Source of the DNA: Ectobius pallidus
Lineage: Eukaryota > Arthropoda > Insecta > Blattodea > Ectobiidae
DNA: 64,000 nt
Assembly (NCBI GenBank): GCA_964059195.1
Contig: CAXKWD010000001.1
Span: 214,652,484-214,716,483 of the forward strand
Reading direction: 5' to 3'
The position numbers and the translations under genes were made by a program. Position 1 is the stretch's first letter. Each line of letters starts with the position of its first letter. Positions 43,447 through 54,486 of the stretch are shown in pieces. The notes under the pieces were generated by a model. It had not been told where the DNA came from and searched no databases. It worked only from the letters and a program-made list of their open reading frames with translations.

Positions 43447-45402
43447 TAATTAATGCAAGTGTTCAGCTATTTTTCAAAATATTCGCTACCGGAATTGAGA
43501 CATTTTTCATACCGTGGGACCAACTTTTGATTACGTGTGTCGTAGAACTCTGCTGCCTGGCATTTGAACCACTGTGTGACGCCTCTTTGTCATTCTCTTC
43601 ATTTTTTGAGGTTTAGGAAAAGATGGAAATCATTGGGATCGAGGTCGGGGCTAAAGGGCGAATGTTTAAATACCTCCCAGTCGAACCTCCGCAGGAGACT
43701 TGCTGGGAGGTGTTTAAACATCCACCCTACAGCCCGGACTTCGCTTCCAATGATTTCCATCTTTTAATACACCTAAGAAATGACAGGTAATGGCAGCGAA
43801 TGACAGAGAGGCGGAGATGTTTGTCACACAGTGGTTCAAATTCCAGGCGGCAGACTTCTATGACACAGGTATTCAAAAGTTGGTCCCACGGTATGAAAAA
43901 TGTCTCAATTCCGGTATTGAATAAAATCAGGTAAACTGATGTAAAAAAGTGCCAGTATGTTTTTTTTTAATCAGTTATGACTGCAATTATGATATGCAGA
44001 ATATGTTTTTTTAATTGATTTACAAGTTAAGCTCCAGATTTATTCATTAAGCAGGGCTTAGGGAAGAACAAAGGTCTAGTTTTCTTTTTAATCAGATTAA
44101 AATCTTCCAGCATCAGCTGAACTGTACAGATTTTTGATATCTTGACAATCGCACACTCACATAAAAATACGAAAAAGAAAGTGAAATTGGCTGGTTTCGG
44201 GATTTGAACTATGGAACTCCATAACGTGAGGCCAAAACGTTACCATCTCGGTCACCTGGGTCAGTTTAACGGTCTAGTTGTAAGTTATAAGCGCATGTAA
44301 AACAATAGTGTTTTTGGTCATAGCTATCTCTATTTTAATTTCCAAAGCCGTAAAATATCACAGTAAAACAATTGACTATGTTGTCATGATAAATGATTTG
44401 CTTTTTTTTTTATATAAATTCTTTCGAATACGTATATTATCATAAAATAGGCACCAAATTGAGCATTACTCCGAAACAGGTGAACCGATTTCATCCAGTA
44501 TCAGTAGACCTCTTCCCATGAACACTATAAATGTGTATACCAAATTCCATAAAAATCCGGTAAAGCGTATTTGAGTTACCGCGTTTTTAAAACAGACACT
44601 AAATTGGGTTTTACTCCGGTACCGGACAACCGATTTGGTCCAATATCGGTAGACGTCTTCCCATGTACATTATAAATTGGTATACAAAGTTTCAGGAAAA
44701 TCCAATAAAGCATATTTGAGTTATCGCGACTTCTCATATATTAACATAAAAGGCAATAAATTGGGCATTATTCCGGTACTGGCCAACCGATTTGGTTGAA
44801 CATCAACAGACGTCTTTCCATGGATAGTATAAATGCGTATACGAAGTTTCATAAATATCCGATAAGGCGTATTTGAGCTATTGCGCCTTTAAAATATACA
44901 CTAAATTGGGTTTTACTCCGGTACCGGTCAACAGATTAGGTTCAAATTTAACAGAGTACTTTTCATGGATGTCATAAATGCGTACCAAGTTTAATGGAAA
45001 TCCGATACAGCGTATTTGAATTATGGCGCCTTTCTATTAGAAAGGCGCCATAATCTATTAAAATAGGCACTAAATTGGGCATTACTCCGGTACCGGTGAA
45101 CCGATTTGGTTCAATATCAATAGGGTTCTTCCCATTGACATTATAAATGTGTTTTCCAAGTTTCATGAAAATCCGAAAAAGCGTATTTGAGTTAGAGCGC
45201 GTACAGACACACGGACGGACAGACAGACAGACGGACAGACATTTTTCGTCCCCCACACAATCTCATAAAGTACCATACTGGCACTTAATAATTTGAACTA
45301 TAGTAGAACACTTGCAGTATTTGTTGCAATAAACATTTCCATGAAATTGTGTACTGTTCCTGTAAATGGCAACAGGGAAACTTACTTTATGGATGCGTCT
45401 CG
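43447..45402. mobile_element. Mariner-derived foldback, copy 3, split by HLN-1
   Basis: Left arm (from 43447, TIR lost) and right arm in inverted orientation around 'gaggagacttgctgggaggt'. The right arm keeps 'caccctacagcccggac', 'agcggcagacttctatgaca' and ends 'actttatggatgcgtctcg' before TA (45403). HLN-1 copy 10 is inserted at 43921..45290. Confidence 0.82.
43921..45290 (-). mobile_element. HLN-1 copy 10 with five tandem units
   Basis: 1370 bp, the longest HLN-1. Internal ~145-bp units begin near 44451, 44594, 44751, 44895 and 45066 and alternate between 'ttgggcattactccgg' and 'ttgggttttactccgg' forms. It contains the same tRNA-like insert (44140-44280) as copy 9. Ends with a gacggacagacagac tract and 'catactggcacttaata'. 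Confidence 0.85.
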
Positions 45403-45837
45403 TACTTACTCGAAAAATAAAATCTTTTTACCTTGTGTATCGTACGCTATTTTTAGACAGCCGTTAATATTTGTGAAACAATAATTTTATTTCGTACCAT
45501 GCAGCCATTTTGGGAGGCAGCTAAAAACATCAAATTTTGCACGCTTATGGCTGTTGTATGTGCCAATTTTCCAACCAAATTTTACGATTCTATCTGTCCT
45601 CTGTGCGTCAAAAATTACATAATGTAAGGGAAATTTACTTAAAATAAAATAATCTAACTCAATCTAAGGCATAACCGGTGGAGATACGACAGAAAGTCAT
45701 AGGACCAATCGTGACACATTTTCAGACAGCAAACACGAAAACTGCATGTGATGCAAAAAATTGTGACATTTCTGAAATCAGGAGACCTTACTTCGTATAT
45801 ATTACTTATTATATGCTTTGCCGCAAAAATCATGCTG
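45403..45837. other. No gene seen
   Basis: Small match to repeat X2 ('gcagccattttgg' near 45500). Confidence 0.45.
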
Positions 45838-46186
45838 TGTAGTGTTATTTGTCAAAGCTAACTGTATTGCAACTCCCAAAGCCCTATATGAACACTGTAA
45901 AACAATATTGCCATGAGAATTGTTTTACATTTGATAAATTCTTTCTAATATATTACCATAAAATAGGCACTAAATTGAGCATTACTCCGGTACTGGTCAA
46001 CCGATTTGGTCCAAAATCAATAGGCTTCGTCCCATGGACGTTATAGATGAATATGCCTATACCATGTTTCACGGAAATCTAATAAAACGTTTTTGAGTTA
46101 TCGCGCGTACAGACACATGGATAGACAAACATATATTTTCCCGTCCACCACAGGATCTCAGAAAATACCATTCTGTCACTTAATAG
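45838..46186 (-). mobile_element. HLN-1 copy 11, hairpin end missing
   Basis: 'tgttatttgtcaaagctaac', 'ttgataaattctttctaata', 'tactggtcaaccgatttggt', and 5' end 'attctgtcacttaata'. Confidence 0.78.
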
Positions 46187-46574
46187 CTATAATAATTCAC
46201 ATTTGACCCCACGTCATAATGAGACATTTGGATCACGAGGTGTTATGGACATATGTCTTTATAGTATTGAGCAGGCGGGTGTCACATCACGTGGGGGCAA
46301 TTAAAACAATTGTAATTAGAATAACAAGCGTTGATTCCCGGCGACTTAACGAGAGCTTCAACCTTTATTCACACGTGGGCAGATCGATGCCATTTAAACA
46401 ACTGTGGAATCAGTGTTAATAAATACATTTCACCTTCTTTACAGAAGTATACATAGCAATGGCTGAGGGTAAATAGGCCTATTAATAGCTGTTACAATAG
46501 TAGGCCTACACTATGTAACGAGCCAATCTTATCTTAATAAATGGCATTGTATGCAAGTTGCATTTTTTTTAAGC
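46187..46574. other. No gene seen
   Basis: Two TAGGCCTA octamers near 46472 and 46501; otherwise unremarkable. Confidence 0.5.
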
Positions 46575-47425
46575 AGTTCAGAAACTCTTATATTCTTGTC
46601 TTCTGTCCAGAAATCTATAAATAAAGATTTATAAGTCAATTATCCTGCCAGTTTTATACTAGCAGGTGCCCGCGGCTTCGCCCACGATAGTTAAATTAAA
46701 AATTAAGAGTATAATAATTATTAAAGCATTATATTTATTAACACTTGCACGCGAATCATTCATAAACTAAGCCATTAATGAAACAGCTAAAATTCCTGCT
46801 TTAGAGTAGATTCCACGATATGAAAGCGCCGCCTGGGAAAAAGATCTCAGATTCGATTATGCAGTTCCATAGCGACCTGTTAACACTGACAATACGTATT
46901 GTTTCTTAACTGTTTGTTGACAGATGAATATGATGTCAATTTTATTTGATAAATTCAGTGTAATGTTCAGAAATTATATAATTTTTCAATGGAAGGAGTT
47001 ATTTTGTTTGGATTTTTATTGTCCGCGATACGGCTTCGCCCGCCATTATTAATTGAATCCAAGATTTTTAAGAAATTTACACTGGCAGTATATTAAAAAT
47101 GTTTGTGGTTCAGAGCTATGAAAAGTGTAAGTAAAAATAAAATTAGAATATTTGTTCATTGTGTTCATTTCACTTGGCTTTCTATAATAAAGAAACGGTT
47201 TTCCTAATTTTGTTCTCTTCGTGAAAGTTTGGACTGCGAGAGACGAACATCGCCGAGTATACCCGATGTTTCACGAAGTGGGCGAGCGAGTGAGCACGCT
47301 AATTAGGGCCGTTGAATTGTATAAGAGTAGATGGCTGTGAGATATGGTCGCTTAGGGATCGGGAAGAGCATAATCTGAGTGTGATCGAAAACAGAAGGCT
47401 TAGGAAAATATTTGGGCCTGCAGGA
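46575..47425 (+). pseudogene. LINE relic split by GCH family DNA
   Basis: The left part (46575-46662) encodes LLSRNL, stop, IKIYKSIILPV; the right part (about 47327-47425) encodes DGCEIWSLRDREEHNLSVIENRRLRKIFGP. Same LINE family as at 13868 and 24138. GCH copy 2 lies between. Confidence 0.75.
46663..47326 (+). mobile_element. GCH family copy 2
   Basis: Starts 'agcaggtgcccgcggcttcg', 'taaaaattaagagtata', 'gcgccgcctgggaaaaagat', then diverges; a second GC block 'gatacggcttcgcccgcc' at 47030. Confidence 0.65.
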
Positions 47426-47439
47426 GAAAGTCTTTAATT

Positions 47440-47570
47440 TTGGTGTCATAACTCAAAAAGATGTTATGCAAAACGAAGTGTTAATAAATACAATGTTTCG
47501 ATTTTTCTGTTAAATTATTTGTTGAGTAATTAATTAATCGTGGGCGAAGCCGCGGGCAGAAGCTTGCCTT
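47440..47570 (-). mobile_element. GCH family 5' fragment
   Basis: Reversed GC-hairpin end 'atcgtgggcgaagccgcggg' preceded by 'gttaataaatacaatg'. Confidence 0.6.
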
Positions 47571-48030
47571 CTATAGATTCCGTTTTAAGGATTTCACGGA
47601 TTAATTTTGCCTGTAGGCTTACGAATCCTACAGGCAGATAGTCTACGTACAAGACCTAAGGACGATGAAAGAAAAACTCAAGTGATTTTTCTTGAATACC
47701 TGAAATCTGGTTTACAAAGAAAAGAGAAAGCATTGAGACTTGGTATACAGGAGGCTTGGTTGTGCTTTTAATCTAATTACTTCCTCTTAGAAGTATTGTG
47801 TTCAATCAAAATTCCCAGCCTCCTCCTGAGTATAATATAACATTATACATAGGCTACTAATGGCAGAAAGAAAACGGAGAAGTCTACAATTCCTATACTT
47901 CATGCAGCTAATTTAACGAGGAAGTTATTGTGGAATTTTATTTCTCCTGCCTACTTGTATTCAAGCATTATGAGCCTGTATAGACAGGCCTATTTGATAT
48001 TTTCATAGGTAATGTAACGAGAGGTCCGGA
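47571..48030. other. No gene seen; small hairpin
   Basis: A perfect 9-bp stem gcctgtagg ... cctacaggc at 47609-47636. Confidence 0.5.
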
Positions 48031-48040
48031 TTTTATAGAC

Positions 48041-48291
48041 CAGCGTTTCTCAACCTATGGTCCGCGAATATGGTGCAGATGGTCCGCAGACATAATTAAA
48101 AAATATCATAAAGCAAGTGGAAAGTAAGGAAGTAAAATTTTTTCACATATTTCGTTATAATGACCTATAATTAATACCCCAAATATTAAGAATATAGGCC
48201 TTCTTTTAAAAATGGGATGTAAAATTAGGGGTCCGTAAATGTTTTTAGACATTTTAGAGGTCCTTGGGTTCAAAAAGATTGAGAAACGCTG
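48041..48291 (+). mobile_element. hAT-type MITE with 8-bp TSD
   Basis: 251 bp; cagcgtttctcaacctat and complement of attgagaaacgctg; perfect TSD ttatagac (48033-48040, 48292-48299). Sub-terminal 'ggtccgc' / 'gtccgtaaa' blocks. Confidence 0.93.
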
Positions 48292-48379
48292 TTATAGACT
48301 ATTCCACTCATATGCCGCGTGTTTGATATTGACCAATAACGTTTAGCGTTTCCTCGGATATAGACAAATCACGGCCGTC

Positions 48380-48570
48380 CCTATAATATAAAGCCACATG
48401 GCTGGCTGACTCACTCACCCACTGACATTAATGTTTGCCCACTTCCAGATGAGCTAGAAACTTGAAATTTGGTACACATATAGCTTTTAGGCTGTAAACC
48501 ACAGGAAAAATCCAAAAAGTTTATTTTTTAAATTTTTAGCCATAAAAACCCTCCGGAAAAGGATCGGTTT
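48380..48570 (+). repeat. Single unit of the 11640-12010 repeat
   Basis: 'cttccagatgagctagaaac' and 'ttgaaatttggtacacat' with lead 'gctggctgactcactcac'. Confidence 0.6.
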
Positions 48571-48644
48571 CCATGTCAACGGTATTATCAAACAATGTTC
48601 ACGTAGGGCTCTGAAAGTTTAGAAATAATTATTTCCGTAAAACT

Positions 48645-48705
48645 AACGGGGTGGTCGAGATAGTAACGTCTTGGACTCGCATTCTGAAGTCTCAGGTTCA
48701 TAATA
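48645..48705 (+). repeat. SINE-B head fragment
   Basis: 'gggtggtcgagatagtaacg' (A box) and 'tctcaggttcataa' (partial B box); body absent. Confidence 0.5.
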
Positions 48706-48779
48706 ATTTAATCCAATTAACATATTTTTTCCAGCCTCAACGAGCGAAGCGAGTTTATCTTATAAAATGCCTGCTATTC

Positions 48780-49230
48780 ATATGAGGAAGGGATTTTACC
48801 TGATAAAATTGTCAGCTCGTCACTGGACACGTGTTTAATGCGTCACATGCTGCCATTAAGCAGCACGAAAACAGATTACTTGTTTACTTGTTTGGAAATT
48901 GAAATAATATAAATTTACATCGATTAAAACACAATTTCGATTGGGTGCAAGCCAGTTCGTGTGCATTTATTCTGTTCTGCTGTTAGCTTACCTGAATTAA
49001 CTTAACTATGTCTTATATGCACAATTGGTAGCACTGGTCACAACATGGTAACTGCCATAGTATGTCGTGATCTTGCAGCTGTTAGTTTTGTTTTTACATA
49101 ACAAAAGCACGAAAGTAATTATTATTTGTATAATCCGTTACGATTGTATTCATGGAATAGTCGTAATAATTCCAACTTTAGTTGACGAGTTTCATCAGAT
49201 AAAACAATTGTGAAAACAAACGTTTCCGTT
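48780..49230 (+). repeat. Repeat X3, copy 2
   Basis: Reverse-complement partner of 20155..20870 (see there). It lacks the GGCCTA present in copy 1 ('ttgtataatccgttacg'). Confidence 0.7.
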
Positions 49231-49678
49231 AAATCTATTAAATTTATTTACTTATCACAAGGCTCTGAAATCAGCTACAAGAGTCGATCCGCTTTTTTTT
49301 TTCCTTTACCTGTACATTAATTTACGGACAGATTAGCTGTATGCGTATTGATGCTTATTCAACGATCAAATATGCCGTGTGAATTTCGCGGAAATCTAAC
49401 ATTACGTTCACTTTTCAATTATAAGTTTCAGTTCATAGAATAGAAGCTGTTAAGCTTCTCAAGCAGGGCAGGGCATTTTTCCCAACTGGAAACTTTAATT
49501 TCATGAGTATAGAAACGTGATGAAAGTGGAAACGAAAGGCAGACAGACGCAAACGTTGAAAATATCGGACATGATCATAATTCCTTCCCAAATTGATAAT
49601 TGTTTAACAATTTTAAAACAATTGTGAAATTATAGTTGCCGAAGAACTTACAATTTTATTTATATAGCCTAGACTGGC
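49231..49678. other. No gene seen
   Basis: Unique-looking. Confidence 0.5.
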
Positions 49679-49852
49679 AAGAATTCGTTCGGGAGGTCCC
49701 AGGTTCAAATCCCATGGTCGGTCAGTTTGGCAAGGTTTTTTTTCTTTTCTTTCTTTCTTTCTTTCTTTCTTTATTTCTTCATGGTTTCCCTAGTCTTAAA
49801 GGCAAATGCCGAATTGTATGTTTACATACCATGTATCATCCTCACCATTAAT
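49679..49852 (+). repeat. SINE-B copy with (CTTT)n insertion
   Basis: 'gtcccaggttcaaatcccat' (B box), a tttctttctttc tract, 'tcatggtttccctagtctta', 'gcaaatgccgaattg', 'catcctcaccatt'. Confidence 0.75.
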
Positions 49853-49984
49853 AACTCAAACATTTATTAACATATTGCAGTGAAATTTTGCATGCAAGTA
49901 TATTTGATAGTAGTGAACAACACTGTCTAGAATCATTGACGTAACTTTAATAGTTTTTTTTTTTTAATATTTCTGATGTAAAAA

Positions 49985-50345
49985 TTTGCACAAAAAAAAG
50001 TGATGAATTATTTTTTTAAAAAAATATTTATACTGCAGATAATCCAAAGACCCTAGATTATGTTGTTCATATGATATTTACAAATAAATAGAAAAATAAT
50101 CACTCAGAAATATTGGTATTTATGAAAATTATCAGGGAAACGGCACTTCAGTGCACAAAATTTGGCTGCCATTTTGTAATTATAATTCCCCATAACTGTA
50201 ACAGTTAAATTAATTCTGAAAATTGCATGCAATTGTAGAACTAGTCAATATAGAGCGTGCAAGCTTACAAGGCTATAGAACAATTCATTGCTGAGGAAAA
50301 AAACAATGAACTTCACCTATTTTCCAGCATCGAAAGCTAAACAAT
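49985..50345 (+). repeat. Repeat X2, copy 2
   Basis: See 9700..10075; 'atgttgttcatatgatatt' and 'attcattgctgagg' are shared. Confidence 0.65.
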
Positions 50346-50685
50346 GGGGACGATTCAATATAACACAAACTTAGTGACAAAGCCTCCATTGCTACAGTTG
50401 ACTCGTAATCTATTCAAGGGGCTATGTATTGGTCAGAACGTGTTTGCAATTGTAGAAAGGTGTTAGAGAATGCAATATGAATACATATGAGGCATATTTC
50501 CCTGGCACGTTTATTATACCAGTCGTGAACTAGCATCGACCTGCCGATATCCAGAACTCTGTCCTTCCTTTTCATATTCATTTTTTCAGAAAAAAAGTGC
50601 CGCTAAATTAAACCCTTAACTATATAATGAATCCTAAAAAAAGTGGAACAATTTTTCTTAACCCTTAAGGAGTCGCGCCGCGGTG
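50346..50685. other. No gene seen
   Basis: No motif recognised. Confidence 0.5.
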
Positions 50686-50689
50686 GAAA

Positions 50690-50915
50690 TTGTTAAACTG
50701 ACATAACAAAGTGCAAGATGAAGTTAATAAGACATACGAGTATTTCAGAAAATATTGAGTTTTGGAGCACGGTTTCTTAAGGAAGTTTGATAAGCATAGG
50801 CCTATGTGAAGGAATAAGTTGGTATATTTTCTATCGCTAGCATGTCTAATTAATTGTCAAAGCCCAGTGTATTGCAACTTCCAAAGCCCTATGTGAATAA
50901 TAATTCTGGCAAGTT
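50690..50915 (-). mobile_element. HLN-1 copy 12 (3' end only, decayed)
   Basis: 'aaactgacataacaaagtgc' (hairpin half and sub-terminal repeat), 'ccaaagccctatgtgaata'. It has a GGCCTA insertion at TA (50799) relative to copy 1. Confidence 0.65.
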
Positions 50916-51180
50916 GATAAAGACCTTCGAAAGAATCGGGATCACACACAAAGACATCCACCAACCTGTTTCTCTCCAGAAAAGAAAAACTTGGAGCATA
51001 CCAGCGATTCCAAGAGAAGCCAAAGTTGAAAACAGTCCAAAAGTAGCCCGAAGAAAAAAAATAATACTGAGGAAAAATTAAAGCTCAAGGATGCAAACGA
51101 CTGAAATAAGGTGAATCACAGCAGACCGAAACGATAAAAGTTTTATTTGTCCCGGCTGAGTAGACAACGTAGGGGTGATA

Positions 51181-51275
51181 ATATTATAGGAGAAAAATTC
51201 CTGCCACTGATATTATCATGTAATGTCCAACATAGACAATAATCTGTGGTACATGGATGCACATGCATATATCTA
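51181..51275 (+). repeat. Palindromic arm of the tRNA-carrying repeat
   Basis: 'gataatattataggagaaaa' followed by its near-complement, then 'tgtaatgtccaacatagaca' and 'gatgcacatgcatatat', which recurs at 51525-51590. Confidence 0.65.
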
Positions 51276-51394
51276 TCTTGTATGTTACTGTACAATAACA
51301 GTGGAAGCCCGGTCAAAAAATCACTAAATAGTGTGCCTGCAAATGACATAAAAATTGTCTCAGTGACGTAGACCATTAAAGGCAATCAGTCATA

Positions 51395-51600
51395 GGAGAG
51401 AGGTTCTATCTGGCGCTGTGAATCGAACTCTGGCGTAGCTCAGTTGGTAAGAGCATTGGCATGGATAGCCAAAGGTCCTGGGTTCAAATCCTAGTGTCAG
51501 AGGATTTTTTCTCCTATAATATTATCATGTAATGTCCAAGAGAGACAATGATCTGTGGTGCATGAATGCATATGCATATATATTTAATGTAGGGGTATAT
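51395..51600 (+). repeat. tRNA-carrying repeat, copy 2
   Basis: 'ataggagagaggttctatct' and 'ggcgctgtgaat' precede the tRNA-like sequence; 'ttttttctcctataatatta' follows. Same order as the unit inside the hAT MITE at 34057. Confidence 0.75.
51429..51502 (+). tRNA. tRNA-like sequence, second copy (probable pseudo-tRNA)
   Basis: Cloverleaf: acceptor tctggcg/tgtcaga, D stem gctc/gagc, anticodon stem ttggc/gccaa with loop atggata (anticodon GGA, U33 kept), variable loop aggtc, T stem ctggg/cctag, loop ttcaaat. A tttttt Pol III stop lies 3 bp downstream. A GGA anticodon would imply serine, but serine tRNAs need a long variable arm that is absent here. Compared with the copy at 34239, acceptor pair 3:70 changes from C:G to T:A on both strands. 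Confidence 0.6.
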
Positions 51601-51994
51601 AATGAAGAAATATATATATTTTTTTTCACAAGTGAAAGATACAGTTTCTGTAATATGTACCATCATAATCGGAGGGGGATCGATCGGGATGTTCCCTCGC
51701 AAGTAATGTAAGCAAGCAACCAAAGAGGTGATATTGTTATAAGCCGTGACACCTGCTGACTGACGTCTCAAAGGGGCTGTGATAAGCATTATTGTGGCGA
51801 AGTGATTGATGGGAGCTGGGGGACTAGTGTTCTAGTCCCGGCACTATCCAGATCTGTAAAGAGAATGTAGTGCGATATGCATGAATGTCAGTTCATGTCA
51901 GTTCATATCCTCCAAAGTGTAACAGAAGATAGTCAGCCCATCAACTACTGATCAAAACCCATCAAAAAGGAATTTCTAGTTTGTCTATGTGGGC
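51601..51994. other. No gene seen
   Basis: No motif recognised. Confidence 0.5.
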
Positions 51995-52066
51995 GAGGGA
52001 TGTTACAACTCAGTTTTATCTGGATACGAAGCTGACCTGGGAACCACATTTCAATTTTATTGTTGA

Positions 52067-52584
52067 ACTAGCGTGTGCCCGCGGTTTCGCACGCGATAAT
52101 TATTTCAAAAATTAAAAATTAAGAGCATAATAGTTAAATCATTATATTTATTAACACCTAAATCACGTGGACTACATACCACGATTAGATAGTGTGGCCT
52201 GTTAAAAGCGACCTCAGATTAGAGTTCCCTGGCCCAGAAAACCCCTGCATAGTGAGTTTCGTCCAAGTCGAACAATGTTTGACCATATTTAGGCCTATAT
52301 TGAATATCCCTCTTCCGTGTATGTTGAAAATTTCATACGTCTGCGGGCCTTGATATTCTAAACAAATGAATCGTCAAGGATGGACTTACAAAATCAAGAG
52401 CATAAAAGTTAAATCATTATATTTACACCTAAATCACGTGAATTACATACCACGATTAGATAGCGACGACTGGTAAAAGCGACCTCAGATTCGAGGTCCT
52501 TGGCCCAGAAAACCCCTGTATAGTGAGTTTCGTCCAAATCGAACAACGTTTGACCATATTGAGGCCTATATTGATTATCCCTTT

Positions 52585-52623
<39 letters not shown>

Positions 52624-52987
52624 TATTATTATTATAATCCTCTTCGGTGTAGGTTGAAAATTTCATATGTCTGCGTGCCTTGACATTATAAACAAATGAA
52701 TCGACCAGCGTGAGCTACAACATTCAAGCGCTCGCGATAGTTTTATGTCCAAAGAATGACAAAAATAGCCAAAGCCTACTGTAATTGATTTAACATTGAA
52801 TGGTATTACTGAAAACGATGCTTCGAAAACGCAAAAAATACACGTTCTTTGCCCGTTTTTCACTCATAACTCACGAACGAAAGGAAAAATTAAAAATGTA
52901 ATATGCCAGAAACCTTCCCGGGAGTGCACTCAACAACTTCCCAAAGTTTCATGGCGATCGGATGAATGGTGTAGTAATGCATAAAGG

Positions 52988-53018
<31 letters not shown>

Positions 53019-53022
53019 TTAA
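52067..53022 (+). mobile_element. GCH dimer 1
   Basis: Short unit (52067-52390) from 'agcgtgtgcccgcggtttcg' to 'gtcaaggatggacttacaaa', joined to a long unit that lacks the GC hairpin and starts inside 'agagcataaaagttaaatca'. The long unit contains (TAA)n at 52589-52620 and ends 'gcataaaggacacacac' with (CA)n. Confidence 0.82.
52589..52636 (+). repeat. (TAA)n microsatellite in GCH
   Basis: Located at the same point of the GCH consensus as arrays near 56946 and 61058. Confidence 0.95.
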
Positions 53023-53358
53023 TTAACCAAAAAATTTCAATGTAAAAGATACGCGTTCTCCAGATTAACCGATAATAAGATACTTGAATTTATTAGAAAA
53101 TATTTAGCCGCGTTTTATGTTGGAAATTTTATACACATTGATGGGATGTCAAAGGCTTGCTGTGAACTTTGGCTAAAGAATGAAGGTCTGCCAACACGGG
53201 ATAGTCTATTTGAATTATACGTGTGGTTTGGTAAAGAACGAGGGCTGGATAAGGATAAAATATTAGAGGACCTAAGAACATTGGGGTATTATTTCCACAG
53301 TATAAGAGAAGAAAGACTCCACAAGGAAAGAGTAAGAAGAAACTACAAGAAATGAAAG
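53023..53358 (+). CDS. Unassigned ORF, 110 codons, inside an insertion
   Basis: Open from the last upstream stop (53020-53022) to TGA at 53356; first ATG at 53146 gives 69 aa. Features: KILEFIRKYLAAFYVGNFIH, a CCELWLKNEGLPTRDSLFEL stretch, YVWFGKERGLDKDKILEDLR, and a very basic end (RLHKERVRRNYKK). It reads like an ordinary protein with amphipathic helices, not like translated repeat DNA, yet it lies in DNA inserted in a LINE just after a GCH dimer. No family recognised. AATAAATAAAAAT near 53490 could serve as a polyadenylation region. Confidence 0.35.
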
Positions 53359-54184
53359 ATAAGAACAGGCACTATTAATGTTAATGTTAATGTTAATTGT
53401 AGTGGGGCACTGGAGCAATACTCTGTAAGCAAAGGTGGCCCATTAGTTGATATAGGCTATGTGTTGTTTTGTGAATCTCTGAATATTTAAATAAATAAAA
53501 ATATCAATTTTATTTCTACTAAATTGTCTAGAGTTATACATCTCCTAAGAAAATTCGCTTTCTGCATAATTCGCGTTCTTCCAAAGTGTAATCTCATGGT
53601 AGGCCTATACTAGTATGGGGAAATAATGTTCACGTTCAACGTATTCTGACACTGCAAAAGAAGGCAGTTAGGGTAATAGCAAATACCAAACGCTCACAAA
53701 ATGGATCACTGTAGACCATTGTTTGTTAAATTAGGTTGACTTACCACCATTAATCTTTATATCTATAATATTTTGCTTTATACGAAAAAATCTATCATGT
53801 CATGTCTTAAAAATAGAGATACATAAATAAAACACCAGAAATAGCAATAAAATAAACGTACCCTTTCATAGGTTATATAAGTCTTCAAATAGTTATGAAA
53901 TGCTAGGCTTAAGAATCTTTAACAAATTACCAACAGAACTTATTGAATTGCTACTAAATCTATTTAAAGACAAAGTGTATACCAGCCTAGTTAACAACCC
54001 TTTCTACTTTGTCTCAGAATTCTTCGAGTGCAGAATAATCCTGTAATACAGTTAAATGTTAATAGAGACCGTAAAACTGTATAGCCTATAGTGGGTTAAG
54101 TATAGAATGTAATCCTGACTTTGTCTATTATCAAAATGATTTAATGACAATAAAATTTTTATTTATGTATTTCTGATGAAGAGG

Positions 54185-54486
54185 GGTGCGCCGTAGCAAG
54201 TGGTTGAGGCGCTACGCCACAAACCGGAAGGTCGCGGGTTCGATTCCCGATGAGGTCGTTGGAGTTTTGAATTTGCCTAATCCTTCTGGTGGCACTATGG
54301 CGCTGGGGTCGACTCAGCCTCTAACAGAAATGAGTACCAGGAGCAATCCTGGTGGTAAAGGCGGGCGGTGCGTAAGGCTGGCAACCTTACCATCTTCACG
54401 TGCTGAATGTCTAAAATCTGGGAGCCTCAACCTCCTGGGACCCCCTGGGTCTCCATGGCCTGTATAGGGAATAATTTTTACTTTTA
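54185..54486 (+). mobile_element. SINE-A, complete copy with 11-bp TSD
   Basis: 302 bp flanked by perfect tgatgaagagg (54174-54184, 54487-54497). Head: 'gcgccgtagcaagtggttga' (A box), 'aaggtcgcgggttcgattcc' (B box). Body: 'cctaatccttctggtggcac', 'gagtaccaggagcaatcctg', 'gcgtaaggctggcaacctta', 'cctcaacctcctgggacccc'. The tRNA-derived Pol III promoter and TSD mark it as a SINE. Reference copy for the window. Confidence 0.92.

Larger units (their letters stand above)
51999..54170 (+). pseudogene. LINE relic (Jockey/I-like) split by a 1.45-kb insertion
   Basis: The left piece (51999-52066) reads VTTQFYLDTKLTWEPHFNFI, the DxKLTWxxHI part of the RT thumb region. After the insertion (about 52067-53522) it resumes as KLSRVIHLLRKFAF, then across frameshifts VQRILTLQKKAVRVIANTKR, LYIYNILLYTKKNLSC-like, MLGLRIFNKLPTELIELLLNLFKDK and NNPFYFVSEFFECRIIL, then a 3' UTR ending in an A/T-rich aataaaa region. 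All the usual C-terminal landmarks are present, but with many stops. Confidence 0.8.

Noticed and set aside
44451..45200. CRISPR-like array
   Set aside because: Units are contiguous without unique spacers and belong to a eukaryotic repeat; 5 units of ~145 bp.
54185..54260. Functional tRNA gene
   Set aside because: Head of a complete SINE with a long TSD and a conserved body; arms do not pair as a full cloverleaf.
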